Source of the DNA: Oligoflexia bacterium
Lineage (GTDB): Bacteria; Bdellovibrionota_G; JANQFH01
Length of the DNA stretch: 64,000 bases
Assembly (NCBI GenBank): GCA_028277945.1
Contig: JANQFH010000003.1
Coordinates: 1-64,000, forward strand
Direction: 5' to 3'
Under the pieces are notes generated by a model that made no database searches, had not been told where the DNA came from, and saw only the letters and a list, made by a program, of their open reading frames with translations. Shown here one piece after another: positions 1-9,442 of this stretch; position 1 is the first letter of the stretch; each line of letters begins with the position of its first letter. Made by a program: the position numbers and the translations under genes.

Positions 1-111
1 TTACTATCCGTTGTTGCTCTTGCTTCCTCATATTTGGTCTCCTCTGACTCTACATCTAAAGAAGACCACTATGTGTCAACTGTCTGTTGGAGTTCTACAG
101 AATTTAAAAAA

Positions 112-184
112 CTCCCCGGGACGGACTCGAACCGCCGACCTAGTGGTTAACAGCCACCCGCTCTACCGACTGAGCTACCGGGGA
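112..184 (-). tRNA. tRNA-Asn (anticodon GTT)
   Basis: A full cloverleaf can be folded on the minus strand: a 7-bp acceptor stem (TCCCCGG with CCGGGGA), D arm GCTC/GAGC, anticodon loop CTGTTAA giving GTT, and a T arm with the usual TTCGAGT loop. The discriminator base is G. CCA is not encoded; the sequence after the gene is a T-rich run. Confidence 0.95.
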
Positions 185-210
185 ATAGGTGCTACCATGG
201 GAAGGTCATT

Positions 211-239
211 TATTTAAACGGCTGCGCGGTGCTTGACAA
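211..239 (-). promoter_or_regulatory. putative sigma-70 promoter of tRNA-Asn
   Basis: On the minus strand TTGTCA (-35) is separated by 17 bases from TAAATA (-10). This lies about 27 bases before the tRNA-Asn 5' end, a normal leader for a tRNA. The -10 box is weak, so this is only a candidate. Confidence 0.4.
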
Positions 240-275
240 GGCTTTTTGCAGAAAGGGATTGTCTTATAAAAACAA

Positions 276-1172
276 CTAGTTCGTTTGTCTTTGCTGCAGC
301 AGCTCGGCGATGAGATGACGTACCTTGGGGGAGAGCTCACTGCTCTGTTGCACTAAATCTTCGGCCTCTTCAGCAGCAACGACAAAGTAGGCACGCAGTG
401 CTTCCATGGCGGCGTCCCGTCTACCTAGGGCTACCTGACACTGCATCAGGTTCCAGTGGTAGTCAGCCTGCTGTTCGCGAGTACGGAACTCCGTGCGCGG
501 AATCTTTTGCAGTCCTTTGAGAGCCTCAGCGTACTTGCCTTGGCGGAGCCATTCGCGTATCAAGATCATCGATGAAAGATCCATGCTCTTGGGTACTTGA
601 ATCTTTTTCACAGCTTCCGCTGCCTTGAGACCTTCTCTTACAGCTAACCAGATATAGGGCTGCGAGCGTAGCAGGTTGTCACGACTGAGTTTGTTCCACT
701 TGACTATTTCACCTACCATTTTTTCATCGCGGTAATAGCGCAGAGCAATGTCTTTGAGCCGATCCCCTTGCCTCACTTTGTGTTTTAAAAGAAAAGGCAT
801 GCGCAGTTGCTGGCCAATCTTGATACTAGACTTAGGTGTCAAACGGTTCGCCCAGCGAATGACGGGATAGAGTTCGCCTCTCCCATAGTACTGTTTTGCC
901 AGTAGCGACAGACTCTCACCGCGACGTACCCGATGCCAGCGGACGTCGGGAAGTTTGAGGCGTTGGCCGACCTTGATGGGTTCATCCACCTGCATCTGGT
1001 TCGCTGCTAGCAGATAGCTGTACTTCCACGTCGCTCCGTAATAGCGCTTGGCTAGGAGAGAGAGTGTTTCACCGTTGGCAATCGTGTGGATACGATCCTT
1101 TGGTATACTACTGGGTGCTGGAAACGAGAGTAACGCCAGAAGCACCACACAAAAAAAGAACGGGCGGCTCAT
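276..1172 (-). CDS. exported protein with three LysM domains
   Basis: A 298-residue protein with an N-terminal signal peptide (about residues 1-21, hydrophobic FFFCVVLLALLSF) followed by three LysM modules at about 28-74, 77-125 and 128-177, each opening with the typical G-E/D-T/S/R-L pattern and containing a YYG or YYR. The C-terminal third is helical and TPR-like (ALGRRDAAMEALRAYF). LysM modules bind peptidoglycan, so a periplasmic cell-wall protein is likely, but no catalytic domain is present. Its start overlaps the stop of the upstream kinase gene by four bases (ATGA), placing it last in a phosphatase-kinase-LysM operon; it may be an effector or sensor partner of that pair. The function is inferred from domains only. 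Confidence 0.85.
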   Translation of the reverse strand: MSRPFFFCVVLLALLSFPAPSSIPKDRIHTIANGETLSLLAKRYYGATWKYSYLLAANQMQVDEPIKVGQRLKLPDVRWHRVRRGESLSLLAKQYYGRGELYPVIRWANRLTPKSSIKIGQQLRMPFLLKHKVRQGDRLKDIALRYYRDEKMVGEIVKWNKLSRDNLLRSQPYIWLAVREGLKAAEAVKKIQVPKSMDLSSMILIREWLRQGKYAEALKGLQKIPRTEFRTREQQADYHWNLMQCQVALGRRDAAMEALRAYFVVAAEEAEDLVQQSSELSPKVRHLIAELLQQRQTN

Positions 1173-2506
1173 GGTGTTACCCCTTGACTCTTTGCAAAGC
1201 CACGAAAGTCAATGGCAAGCGTCACGAGCTCTCCCTGCCTTAGAGCAACTTCATAACCTCGGCGGCCGAGAGAGGGGTGCTCAAGAATGACTCGATTGTA
1301 GCCGGCATGGATGGCGATCGGTTGCTCAAAAGGAGTCACCTCGCGTAGCCGACCATTAACATAGACCCTAGCCCAAGGTGTGGCTACAACCTTAAGACCA
1401 CCCACCGCTTTTGCGTTGTCTCCGGAAGCAACAGTTGGAACCTGCCACCAAAGGCAAAACGCCGCGAGCACGGACACCGCTGTAGCGGCGAGCATAGACC
1501 GCCAAAAACCAAAACGTTCTGGGCCCACCCACCAGCTCATAAAGTGAGCAGTAAATAGAGGTTTTGCTAGCTCTGGACCCATAGCTGGCAGTAGTTCTGT
1601 ATCATCAACACGGACACACCGTTTTTCTTTGAGAAAGAGTGAAATGCGCTGTCGCATGGTCAGCAGGTTTTGATTACCGAGAAACTGTTCCAATAGACGG
1701 CGCAGTTGTTGTGTGGTTGGATAACGCTTTCTGGGATCACGACGTAGGCACCGCATAATCGCCCGCTGAATGACGCCAGGAAGACCTGGACGGACGCGGC
1801 TTGGACGCCGAATCGAACGACGAATAATTTTTTGTAAAATCTCTGTTTTGTCTGATCCATCAAACAACGTCATTCCGGTAATCAGCTCGTAGAAGATAAT
1901 GCCCGTTGAAAATAGATCAGAACGAAAATCTACCGTATTGCCTTTGATCTGCTCGGGCGACATGTATCGGGGAGTGCCAATAAAGGTACCAGGCACCGTA
2001 AGGTTCTCCCAGTGGGTTGTATGCACGACGCCAAAATCCATGAGCTTCACGACACCGTCATGAGTCACCATGATGTTGCTGGGTTTGATGTCTCGATGCA
2101 CCAAACCCATGGCGTGTGTATATTCGAGAGCTCGAACTACTTGCAGCATAATCATAACAACAATATCGATGGGTAGAACTCTGCACTTTTGCATGATCTC
2201 TTCAAGACTGACTCCACCAACGTACTCCATGACCAAATAGCGGTTGTCGTCATGCTCAAAGAAGTCGTAGATACCAACGATGTTCTCATGAGACATCGAA
2301 GCCACGGCAACGGCCTCGCGCTCGAAGCGTTTTTTCGGCACACCCTCGGCCTGTATGGCTGCGTGTAATTCTTTGATGGCAACAATTCGATGCAAGGTCT
2401 TTTGCATCGCCTTGTAAACAGTAGCCATACCCCCCTGGCCAACGATATCTATAATATCGTAGTTGTGTAGGCGTCGTGGTTTCTTAGCTTTTGGCTTGTT
2501 TGACAT
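1169..2506 (-). CDS. PEGA-domain membrane serine/threonine protein kinase
   Basis: A Hanks-type kinase of 445 residues. The glycine-rich loop GQGGMA (23-28), catalytic lysine in AIKE (K45), HRDIKPSN (HRD 137-139), DFG (157-159) and the activation segment GTPRYMSPEQ are all intact, so it should be active. A juxtamembrane stretch leads to one transmembrane helix at about 336-356 (AATAVSVLAAFCLWW). The extracytoplasmic tail (about 369-437) looks like a PEGA domain (VVATPWARVYVNGR, then TPFEQPIAIHAG). PEGA domains are common outside the membrane in deltaproteobacterial surface proteins and kinases. It lies between a PP2C phosphatase upstream and a LysM protein downstream, pointing to an envelope-sensing phosphorylation switch. 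The sensed ligand is unknown. Confidence 0.93.
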   Translation of the reverse strand: MSNKPKAKKPRRLHNYDIIDIVGQGGMATVYKAMQKTLHRIVAIKELHAAIQAEGVPKKRFEREAVAVASMSHENIVGIYDFFEHDDNRYLVMEYVGGVSLEEIMQKCRVLPIDIVVMIMLQVVRALEYTHAMGLVHRDIKPSNIMVTHDGVVKLMDFGVVHTTHWENLTVPGTFIGTPRYMSPEQIKGNTVDFRSDLFSTGIIFYELITGMTLFDGSDKTEILQKIIRRSIRRPSRVRPGLPGVIQRAIMRCLRRDPRKRYPTTQQLRRLLEQFLGNQNLLTMRQRISLFLKEKRCVRVDDTELLPAMGPELAKPLFTAHFMSWWVGPERFGFWRSMLAATAVSVLAAFCLWWQVPTVASGDNAKAVGGLKVVATPWARVYVNGRLREVTPFEQPIAIHAGYNRVILEHPSLGRRGYEVALRQGELVTLAIDFRGFAKSQGVTP

Positions 2507-2546
2507 CGTATTAAACTTTAACTGAGGCGGAAAAGAGACGAGCAGT

Positions 2547-3308
2547 TCAAACTTTCAAGATCTGCACGAGGATAAGCGAGATGTTATCATCGCCGCCTCG
2601 TTCATTCGCTAAATCAACGAGTCGTCGTGCTGATTCTTCTGTATCAAACTTTAGCACGATCTCTAATATCTCGTGATTTTGCACCATGTTGGTCAACCCA
2701 TCCGAACATACCAGATAGTGGTCTCCGTTCTGGACGTTCCAGACAATCGAGTCGACTTCAACCTCTTCCTGAACGCCAACCGAGCGGGTAATAATGTTCT
2801 TTAGCTGATGGGTCTTGGCCTCCTTTTCGGTAATGAGACCGGACTTCAGCTGTTCGTTGACCAGAGAGTGATCTTCAGTAATCTGTGAGATCGTGCCACT
2901 ACGAATACAGTAGGCACGGCTGTCACCAACGTGGGCAACGTACGCCTTACAGTCGTCAAAGAAGAGTACGGTCGCCGTCGTACCCATACCACGCAGCTCT
3001 GGATCTTCGGTTGCCTTTTGGCAGATTTTGTTTCCCGCCTGCGCGATGGCTCGTCTTAACTTGCTCTCCTCTCCCTCCTGGGAAGGGTCATTAAAATAGC
3101 TCTCCTTGACATTCTTAGGAACGTCCTCGCCCTTGATGATCTCCTCTACCGTTGAGACCGCTATTTTACTGGCAAACTCGCCACCTGCGTGCCCGCCCAT
3201 GCCGTCGGCAACAATGTAGAGGTGGATCTTGTCGTTAACGAGATAGCTATCTTCGTTCTTTTGGCGTTTCCGCCCGATATCTGTAATACCGCAGGAGGCG
3301 ATCTTCAT
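2547..3308 (-). CDS. PP2C-family serine/threonine phosphatase (Stp/PrpC type)
   Basis: A single PPM/PP2C domain of 253 residues. Metal-binding and signature motifs appear in order: NEDSYLV (E19, D20), VADGMGGHAGG (D35 onward), GTTATV, VAHVGDSRAY, ITEDHSLV, VCSDGLTNMV and GGDDNISLILV. No membrane segment or sensor domain is present, so it acts in the cytoplasm. Bacterial phosphatases of this kind reverse the action of Hanks kinases, and the kinase gene follows 40 bases downstream, so they very likely form an antagonistic pair. A promoter candidate lies about 40 bases upstream. Confidence 0.95.
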   Translation of the reverse strand: MKIASCGITDIGRKRQKNEDSYLVNDKIHLYIVADGMGGHAGGEFASKIAVSTVEEIIKGEDVPKNVKESYFNDPSQEGEESKLRRAIAQAGNKICQKATEDPELRGMGTTATVLFFDDCKAYVAHVGDSRAYCIRSGTISQITEDHSLVNEQLKSGLITEKEAKTHQLKNIITRSVGVQEEVEVDSIVWNVQNGDHYLVCSDGLTNMVQNHEILEIVLKFDTEESARRLVDLANERGGDDNISLILVQILKV

Positions 3309-3345
3309 AGCCGCTTTTATACGTAACTAGCCAATATCCTTTTAT

Positions 3346-3374
3346 AATCTATCAAATTGGCCGCTTTTGGTCAA
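3346..3374 (-). promoter_or_regulatory. putative sigma-70 promoter of the phosphatase-kinase-LysM operon
   Basis: Minus strand: TTGACC (-35, five of six matches) with a 17-base spacer to TAGATT (-10, four of six). It lies in the gap between recN and the phosphatase start. Confidence 0.5.
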
Positions 3375-3402
3375 AACCTAATTTGTCCGACTGTTAGGCA
3401 AC

Positions 3403-5115
3403 TTATCTATTTTGCAGCATTTCCTCTGCATGCGCAAGGCTGCGTTCGGTGACCCTAGCCCCAGCTAACATGCGGGCAATCTCCTGACGGCGCTCATGGT
3501 CTCTGAGGTAATTCGCCGTGGCAATGGTGCGTCCCGCTGCGGCGTTCTTGGCAACGCGCAGATGGTGATCGGCATGTGCGGCAATCGGCGCTAGGTGGGT
3601 GACACAAAATACCTGCTGTCCATTCGAGGCGGTAGCCAGTGCTTTGAGCTTGGCGCCGACCACCTCTGCCTGATGCCCACCTATACCACTGTCAACCTCA
3701 TCAAAGACAAAGGTCTTGGCCCTGTCTGCCGTAAGCACGAGCTTGATAGCGAGCATCACGCGTGAGAGTTCACCACCAGAGGCGATCTTTACCAAGGGCT
3801 TGAGTGGTTCACCCACGTTCGCTGAAAAGAGAAATTCTACAGACTCAAGGCCACCCGCCGCAGCACAGAGAGAGCCCTCACTTGCCTCGACTTCCACGAC
3901 GTCACTCTCTCCTGATTGGATGGCATGAAACCTCACACTAAAGCGTGCTGCCTGCATGGCCAACTGTTCCAGTTCCTCGGCAACGACTTTTTGCAAGCGC
4001 TTCGCTGCCAAACCACGGCTCTTACTAAGACTACGGCCATGCTTGAGGAGCTTGCCTACCATATGTTGTCGCTGCTTCTTGAGCTCCGCCATGTCGCCGT
4101 CGACATTTTCAATGCTGACGAGTTCTTTGCGCATCTCTGTCAGTTTGACCATCGCCTCGGCAATACTACCGTACTTACGGCGCACCTCAGCGAGCTGTAG
4201 CAACCGTTGCTCCACACGGTCCCGTTCGGCACTGTCAAAATCGAGAGAGTGCACATACTCTGTCAGGTGGGCACGCAACTCTTTGAGAACATTCTCTGCA
4301 GAGTCAAACTCATCCAGGTAGGGTGTTAGCGAGTCATCGTAGCTACTGGCCTGTTCGAGATCTCGCCGGATTCCACCAAGACGTGCTAAAACTGCTCCAT
4401 CCTCTTCATCTAGGTTACCCACGAGTCGCTGAGCCACTTCAAACAGCTTGGCGGCATGTTGCATACGTTGCTTCTTGAGCTTCAGCTGCTCCTCTTCGTC
4501 CTCACTCAGTTCTAAGGACTCTAGTTCACGCACACAGTAGGTAAGATAGTCGAGACGCTCCTTGGCATCGCTACGGATGCGCTGCAGTCTGTTGAGTTCA
4601 TTGTGGATCTGTCGCAAACCGGCAAATGTTTTGCAGTAATCTTGGTACAGACTCGCGTGTGCGGCAAACTGATCAAGAATGGTGCGGTGCCGGCTACTAT
4701 CCAAAAGCTCTTGGTGTTCGTGCTGACCAGAGAGATCAACAAGGTGGGGGACCACTTGACTTAGCGTCGTCAATGTTGCGGCAACACCGTTGAGATAAAG
4801 CCGACTTCTACCACTGCCGTGCAAAACACGGCGGATGATCAGTCGCCTATCATCGATTGCTATCCCCGCAGCATCGAGGATAGCGCGAATGGCTTTAAAC
4901 TGCTGTGGTTCAAAGGTCGCTTCGACAATGGCCTCCTTTGCCCCACCTCGAATATCTTCGGTGGACGCACGGCCACCGAGTATGAGCGCTATGGCTCCAA
5001 CGATCAGGCTCTTACCCGCACCTGTCTCTCCGGTCAAAACCGTCATACCGCTGTGAAAGTGGATACGTTGTTCTGAAAAGATGCCAAAGTCTTTGATGTA
5101 AAGCTCGCTTAGCAC
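3403..5115 (-). CDS. recN: DNA repair protein RecN
   Basis: An SMC-like ATPase of 570 residues, matching the family's usual 550-570. It has an N-terminal Walker A (GETGAGKS, 29-36) followed by LGGRA, the RecN-typical DLSGQHEHQ element, a central coiled-coil region (about 155-370, rich in charged heptads and LKKQR/MRKEL), then the ABC signature ASGGELSRVMLA and Walker B VFDEVDSGIGG. RecN acts at double-strand breaks with RecA. It is the last gene of a run starting at the zinc-ribbon gene, three bases after nadK; recN next to nadK is a common arrangement. No SOS box is evident in the three-base gap. Confidence 0.97.
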   Translation of the reverse strand: MLSELYIKDFGIFSEQRIHFHSGMTVLTGETGAGKSLIVGAIALILGGRASTEDIRGGAKEAIVEATFEPQQFKAIRAILDAAGIAIDDRRLIIRRVLHGSGRSRLYLNGVAATLTTLSQVVPHLVDLSGQHEHQELLDSSRHRTILDQFAAHASLYQDYCKTFAGLRQIHNELNRLQRIRSDAKERLDYLTYCVRELESLELSEDEEEQLKLKKQRMQHAAKLFEVAQRLVGNLDEEDGAVLARLGGIRRDLEQASSYDDSLTPYLDEFDSAENVLKELRAHLTEYVHSLDFDSAERDRVEQRLLQLAEVRRKYGSIAEAMVKLTEMRKELVSIENVDGDMAELKKQRQHMVGKLLKHGRSLSKSRGLAAKRLQKVVAEELEQLAMQAARFSVRFHAIQSGESDVVEVEASEGSLCAAAGGLESVEFLFSANVGEPLKPLVKIASGGELSRVMLAIKLVLTADRAKTFVFDEVDSGIGGHQAEVVGAKLKALATASNGQQVFCVTHLAPIAAHADHHLRVAKNAAAGRTIATANYLRDHERRQEIARMLAGARVTERSLAHAEEMLQNR

Positions 5116-5118
5116 GTT

Positions 5119-5991
5119 TCAACGCTGTCCCCATTTTAGTTTGGTACGCAGGACCTCAAAGTAATCCTTAGTGGGCGATTTTACCATGTTAAGTTGTTCA
5201 GGCATCACCTGAACCTCCACCTCATCGCCCTCCTGCATCTCGACTCCCGTCTGGCCATCAAGTGTCAAATAGACAACACCATTACTATTATCCAATCGAA
5301 CACACAGTTTATTAAGACTGTGTAACATTAGCGGTCGGTTGGTTAGTGTGTGTGGACAAATGGGTGTTAACACCACACAGTTGACCCCAGGCTCAACAAT
5401 GGGACCGCCCGCAGAAAGTGAGTATGCGGTCGAGCCGGTCGGGGTTGAAATTATCAGACCATCGGCTTTATAGTTCGTTACCAGGCTATCGTTTTTATAG
5501 GCCGTCAGGTCGATAATACGTGCTAGCGTCCCCTTGTGTATAACAACATCATTAAGAACCATCCACATACCAATCTTCTTTTTCTGCCGATATAACGACG
5601 CCCGCAACAGGAAGCGTTTCTCAATGGGTAGCTCTTTTCGTACAACACGTGGTAGCAGGCCCTCCAACTCTGTTGCGTTGATCTCCGTAAGAAAGCCAAG
5701 TCCGCCAAGGTTGATCCCCATGACCGCCGTTCCATGAAGAATGGCCGCATGGGTACCACTTAGAAAAGTCCCGTCACCTCCTAAGACAAATAGCAGATCT
5801 GCGCCCTCACAGAGTTCGTCACGATCATAGTAGGCTAAATCACCTTTGAGCTTATGCTCCTGTAGGTCCCGATCTAAGCGGACGGACAACTGATGTTCTT
5901 GTCCCCAGCTTTGCAACAACTCCACTAGCGGTTTGACTTCATGCCGACCCCGCTTACCCATGATCGCTACCGTTTTAATGAGTTCACTCAA
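5119..5991 (-). CDS. nadK: NAD kinase
   Basis: NAD kinase phosphorylates NAD+ to NADP+ with ATP or polyphosphate. The 290-residue protein carries the GGDG signature (71-74, in FVLGGDGTFL), GGLGFLTE, the NE/D-type loop VLNDVVIHKG and the highly conserved TPTGSTAYSLSAGGPIVEP, all typical of cytosolic bacterial NadK. It sits between rnhA and recN with gaps of two and three bases, so it is cotranscribed with them. Confidence 0.97.
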   Translation of the reverse strand: MSELIKTVAIMGKRGRHEVKPLVELLQSWGQEHQLSVRLDRDLQEHKLKGDLAYYDRDELCEGADLLFVLGGDGTFLSGTHAAILHGTAVMGINLGGLGFLTEINATELEGLLPRVVRKELPIEKRFLLRASLYRQKKKIGMWMVLNDVVIHKGTLARIIDLTAYKNDSLVTNYKADGLIISTPTGSTAYSLSAGGPIVEPGVNCVVLTPICPHTLTNRPLMLHSLNKLCVRLDNSNGVVYLTLDGQTGVEMQEGDEVEVQVMPEQLNMVKSPTKDYFEVLRTKLKWGQR

Positions 5992-5993
5992 GG

Positions 5994-6416
5994 TCAGAGC
6001 TCTCCTAATCGTGGACCCTTGGCATCAATGGCCGCATTGGCCAGCTGGTCAGCAAGTCGGTTGTCGGTTCTTGGTATATGGTAGAATCGACTACCCGCAA
6101 ACCTCTTTAACTTGCTTACCGCTTGGTTATAAAGCGTCTTCAGATCCGTATTTCTTATCTTATATTCGCCCATCATCTGCCGGACCAGCAGTTCCGAATC
6201 AGAATAGACTTCAACCTCATTGGCAAAATTGCTAATAAGATCTAAGCCAAACAACAGAGCTTTGTATTCTGCTTGATTGTTGGTAACCCTACTACCAAGG
6301 TAACACTGCTGTTGTTCCAAAATCTCATCACTCTCGTCATAGACGACAACACCAATACCCGATTCGCCTGGATTACCTCGGGACGCGCCATCTATATACA
6401 ACTTGACTTTACGCAC
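5994..6416 (-). CDS. rnhA: ribonuclease HI family protein
   Basis: A compact RNase H fold of 140 residues. The four catalytic carboxylates are present: D9 (YIDGASRGNPG), E50 (NNQAEYKAL), D73 (VYSDSELL) and D123 (DNRLADQLAN). It resembles the short RNase HI type without the basic protrusion of the E. coli enzyme. Expected role: cutting RNA in RNA:DNA hybrids at primers and R-loops. Its ATG directly follows the stop of the zinc-ribbon gene. Confidence 0.92.
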   Translation of the reverse strand: MRKVKLYIDGASRGNPGESGIGVVVYDESDEILEQQQCYLGSRVTNNQAEYKALLFGLDLISNFANEVEVYSDSELLVRQMMGEYKIRNTDLKTLYNQAVSKLKRFAGSRFYHIPRTDNRLADQLANAAIDAKGPRLGEL

Positions 6417-7175
6417 TTACTTCTTCTCAGCAGCAGTCTGCGCAGACTTTTCAGCTTCTGGATGCCAATAGAGAATGCGCAGGCAGTTGGGGCACTGGTT
6501 GACACTCTTCATGGATTGAACCTGATAGAATAGCTTTGGAGGTATAGCCATCTGGCAGCATTCACAGAATTCGCTATAAATCTGCACGATCGCCTGGGGC
6601 ATTTTCTTGCGTAGTGTTTCATAGGTTTTCAACAGGCCCGCATCCTGGATGCGAACGATAAAGTTCTTACGTTTATCCTCAAGACCGACCTGGGCATTTT
6701 TGGCTTCTGTGCATTTGACCCCGACCTCATGACTCTTCTCCTTAAGAGTCTTCGCTTTTGTCGTTACAGCCTCCGCGTAAGTTGTTTTTTCAGCCTGTAA
6801 CTGCTCGACGGCCTCCATGATTTCTAATATGCGGTCTTCGCACTGCTTATTTGTCGCCTTTGCCCGCTCGATCTCCTTTAGTGCTGCGTGGTATTCCTCA
6901 TTTGTTTTGACCGCCATTAACTTTTCGTTACTCTTTTGGATACGCTCTTCTTCTAATTTGACTTCCCTTTCTAATCGACGCACTTCCGCCTCTTGTTCGG
7001 CTATTTTCGCCTCAAAACTCTGCAAGGCGTCTTCGGCTTGTTGTAGATCGTTTCTAAAAACATCCAGAGCCTTTGGCAACTCTCGCTCTAACCTTGCCAT
7101 CTCATAGACATGAGAATCTAGTTGTTGCAACTGCATCAACTGTTCTAAGTCTTCACGATAGCTCTCTGTACTCAT
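6417..7175 (-). CDS. coiled-coil protein with C-terminal C4 zinc ribbon
   Basis: 252 residues. Residues about 10-185 form a long charged coiled-coil hairpin (LEREVKLEEERIQKSNEKL region). The C-terminus has paired cysteines in FCECCQMAIPP and NQCPNCLRIL, a zinc-ribbon pattern. This matches the widespread small family of CT398-like/zf-RING_7 coiled-coil zinc-ribbon proteins, thought to bind nucleic acid or act in regulation; the biochemical role is not established. It is the first gene of the zinc-ribbon/rnhA/nadK/recN run. The downstream partner RNase HI agrees with a nucleic-acid role. Confidence 0.85.
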   Translation of the reverse strand: MSTESYREDLEQLMQLQQLDSHVYEMARLERELPKALDVFRNDLQQAEDALQSFEAKIAEQEAEVRRLEREVKLEEERIQKSNEKLMAVKTNEEYHAALKEIERAKATNKQCEDRILEIMEAVEQLQAEKTTYAEAVTTKAKTLKEKSHEVGVKCTEAKNAQVGLEDKRKNFIVRIQDAGLLKTYETLRKKMPQAIVQIYSEFCECCQMAIPPKLFYQVQSMKSVNQCPNCLRILYWHPEAEKSAQTAAEKK

Positions 7176-7206
7176 GAGTTATTCCTTATGCCTATCTTCG
7201 CACGGC

Positions 7207-7236
7207 AATAAAAAAGGAGGATGGTTAGCATCCTCC
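7207..7236 (-). terminator. Rho-independent terminator
   Basis: On the minus strand a perfect 8-bp stem (GGAGGATG / CATCCTCC) with a 5-base loop is followed by six Ts. It ends transcripts coming from the CAT tRNA and possibly rpoD. The 216 bases between this hairpin and the tRNA hold no gene I can support. Confidence 0.85.
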
Positions 7237-7452
7237 CTGCGCGTATAGTATGGCATTTGCTTACGCTTGCCATGCATCATCCACCAACTCAATGGCTGTC
7301 GTCGTTCAATTTTATCGCTCGCCCCACTTTGTTTTTCGAGATTTTTACTTGGCATATGTCAGGGCCTCGCTGTCGCACTCCGGCCGAGTAAATCGGCCTG
7401 CGTGCGAGCTTGCCGTATCATGCTTGAATCTCTTAGCATCGTTCCTCCAACA

Positions 7453-7526
7453 TGGGCCCACCAGGATTCGAACCTGGGACCAACCGGTTATGAGCCGGTA
7501 GCTCTGACCAGCTGAGCTATGGGCCC
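7453..7526 (-). tRNA. tRNA with CAT anticodon (Met elongator or Ile2)
   Basis: A complete cloverleaf on the minus strand: acceptor GGGCCCA/TGGGCCC, D arm GCTC...GAGC, anticodon stem ACCGG/CCGGT with loop CTCATAA (CAT), T arm CCAGG TTCGAAT CCTGG, discriminator A, no encoded CCA. The first acceptor pair is a normal G-C and the anticodon stem lacks the three consecutive G-C pairs of initiator tRNA, so it is elongator Met or a TilS-modified Ile2. I cannot separate those two by eye. Confidence 0.93.
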
Positions 7527-7648
7527 ACAGTTTGAGCGGCGCTACTTTAGCCGCTTTCGCCCAAACCCTCAAGACCTGCTATCTATTTGATTTTTTGATA
7601 AATTTTTGTATGCGCTGCAGCAGCACAAAGCTATCACACGACCTCTGG

Positions 7649-9403
7649 TTAGTTATCCACGAAACTCTTAAGCTTCTTGCTACGTGATGGGTGGCGCAAT
7701 TTGCGCAAAGCCTTGGCCTCAATCTGGCGAATACGCTCACGGGTTACGTCGAAGTCCTGCCCGACTTCTTCCAAGGTGTGATCCGCCTTCTCGCCAATAC
7801 CAAAACGCATACGTAGCACCTTCTCCTCTCGTGGGGTCAAGGTTGCCAGCACTTTCCGTGTTTGTTCGCTGAGATTGATGTTGATCATCGCTTCCGACGG
7901 CGACAGCGCCTGTTTGTCTTCAATAAAGTCGCCAAGATGGCTATCCTCCTCCTCACCGATCGGCGTCTCCAGAGAAATTGGCTCTTTAGCGATACGTAAG
8001 ACCTTGGTCACCTTCTCTACAGGCAGATCCATCTTTTCAGCAATCTCCTCCGGAGTGGGTTCGCGACCCTTTTCCTGCACCAAGTACCTCGAAGTGCGGA
8101 TGAGTTTGTTAATAGTTTCAATCATGTGTACTGGAATACGGATCGTACGCGCTTGGTCGGCAATGGCTCGAGTAATTGCCTGCCGAATCCACCAAGTGGC
8201 GTAGGTGCTAAACTTGTAGCCGCGACGATATTCGAACTTATCAACGGCTTTCATCAAGCCGATATTGCCTTCCTGGATAAGATCCAGAAACTGCAGTCCT
8301 CGGTTGGTATACTTTTTGGCAATACTGACCACCAGACGCAAGTTGGCCTCTATGAGTTCCGTCTTCGCTCGTTCCGCCTTGCGCTCGCCCGTCTTAATAC
8401 GTCTGTAGGTCTCTTTAAGCTGGGCGATGGTCATGCTCGCCTCAGCTTGGATCTTCTTGACTTGCTTTTCAGCCTCCTTGGCCGCCTTTTCCTTCTCAAC
8501 CAACTCTTCTAGCGGCACTTTGAGCTTGCGCTGTACTTTTTTAGCGCTGGCTTGATCCACCTTCATGGTCCGAAAGAGCTTTTTCAGCTCGGTGAGTTTT
8601 TGACCGGTATTCTGCTCCATTTCGGCAATGGCTTCTTCTGCTCTTTCAATCTGGATGATGAGGTTCTTTAATTTACTGACAATTTTGTTGATCCACTTGC
8701 GATTTAAATTGATCTCCTTCAGCAGGTAGAACATCTTATTACGATTGGTCTCGATCTTGGCTTCAAAGGACTTATAATTTTTATCGGTTTTGCGTAGCCC
8801 CTTTTGTGAAAGAACAATTTTTCTGTTCTTATTGTTGTAACGTTTAAGTTTCTCAATGGTGCTAAGGATCATATCCTTAATAGCATCGTCATCGATCTCC
8901 TCTTCATCCTCATCAATACCGCGCACAAGGTCTCGAGCGCGCACGGTACCCTTCTTAAGTTTTTCGCCAATGTTGAAGATCTCCTGGAGGCCAATGGTCG
9001 AACGCAGCAAGATCTCAAGAATCTCGTTCTCACCCTCCTCTATGCGTTTGGCAATTTCAACCTCACCTTCACGGGTCAGCAGCGAGACGCTGCCCATCTT
9101 ACGCAGGTAGAGCCGCACGGGATCGTTGCTACGACTGTAACTTTCGTCAACATCGGTTTCCGCATCATCCTCTTCGGGAAATCCGGCAGACTCCCGTTCG
9201 GCCATCAACGCCTTTCCTTCTTCTTCCGTATCGACGACTTTAATATCCATTTCTCCGAGCATGATCATGACATCGTCAATCTGCTCGCCGCTTCTAATGT
9301 CGTCTGGAAGATGATCGTTGACTTCGGTATAGGTAAGAAAACCCTTCTCCTTACCTTTGGCGAGAAGTTCCTTTAGCTCCTTAATACCGCTCTCTTGGAC
9401 CAT
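7649..9403 (-). CDS. rpoD: RNA polymerase primary sigma factor (sigma-70)
   Basis: 584 residues with the full group-1 sigma architecture: region 1.1 at the N-terminus ([21 protein letters not shown]), region 1.2 ([21 protein letters not shown]), a long charged non-conserved insert (about 130-330), regions 2.1-2.4 including [18 protein letters not shown] and RTIRIPVHM, region 3 and the region 4.2 helix-turn-helix ([20 protein letters not shown]). The start is an ATG with GGAGGG eight bases before it. Downstream of dnaG and rpsU it completes the classical rpsU-dnaG-rpoD macromolecular-synthesis cluster. The intact region 2.4/4.2 supports standard TTGACA/TATAAT-like promoters elsewhere in the window. 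Confidence 0.98.
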   Translation of the reverse strand: MVQESGIKELKELLAKGKEKGFLTYTEVNDHLPDDIRSGEQIDDVMIMLGEMDIKVVDTEEEGKALMAERESAGFPEEDDAETDVDESYSRSNDPVRLYLRKMGSVSLLTREGEVEIAKRIEEGENEILEILLRSTIGLQEIFNIGEKLKKGTVRARDLVRGIDEDEEEIDDDAIKDMILSTIEKLKRYNNKNRKIVLSQKGLRKTDKNYKSFEAKIETNRNKMFYLLKEINLNRKWINKIVSKLKNLIIQIERAEEAIAEMEQNTGQKLTELKKLFRTMKVDQASAKKVQRKLKVPLEELVEKEKAAKEAEKQVKKIQAEASMTIAQLKETYRRIKTGERKAERAKTELIEANLRLVVSIAKKYTNRGLQFLDLIQEGNIGLMKAVDKFEYRRGYKFSTYATWWIRQAITRAIADQARTIRIPVHMIETINKLIRTSRYLVQEKGREPTPEEIAEKMDLPVEKVTKVLRIAKEPISLETPIGEEEDSHLGDFIEDKQALSPSEAMININLSEQTRKVLATLTPREEKVLRMRFGIGEKADHTLEEVGQDFDVTRERIRQIEAKALRKLRHPSRSKKLKSFVDN

Positions 9404-9442
9404 GTTCTCCCTCCTAGTTGCTATGCCACGCTGATGTTATGC

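Noticed and set aside
7179-7355. 58-codon minus-strand open frame between the CAT tRNA and the zinc-ribbon gene
   Set aside because: It runs through the Rho-independent terminator hairpin, has no ribosome site and no recognisable domain.
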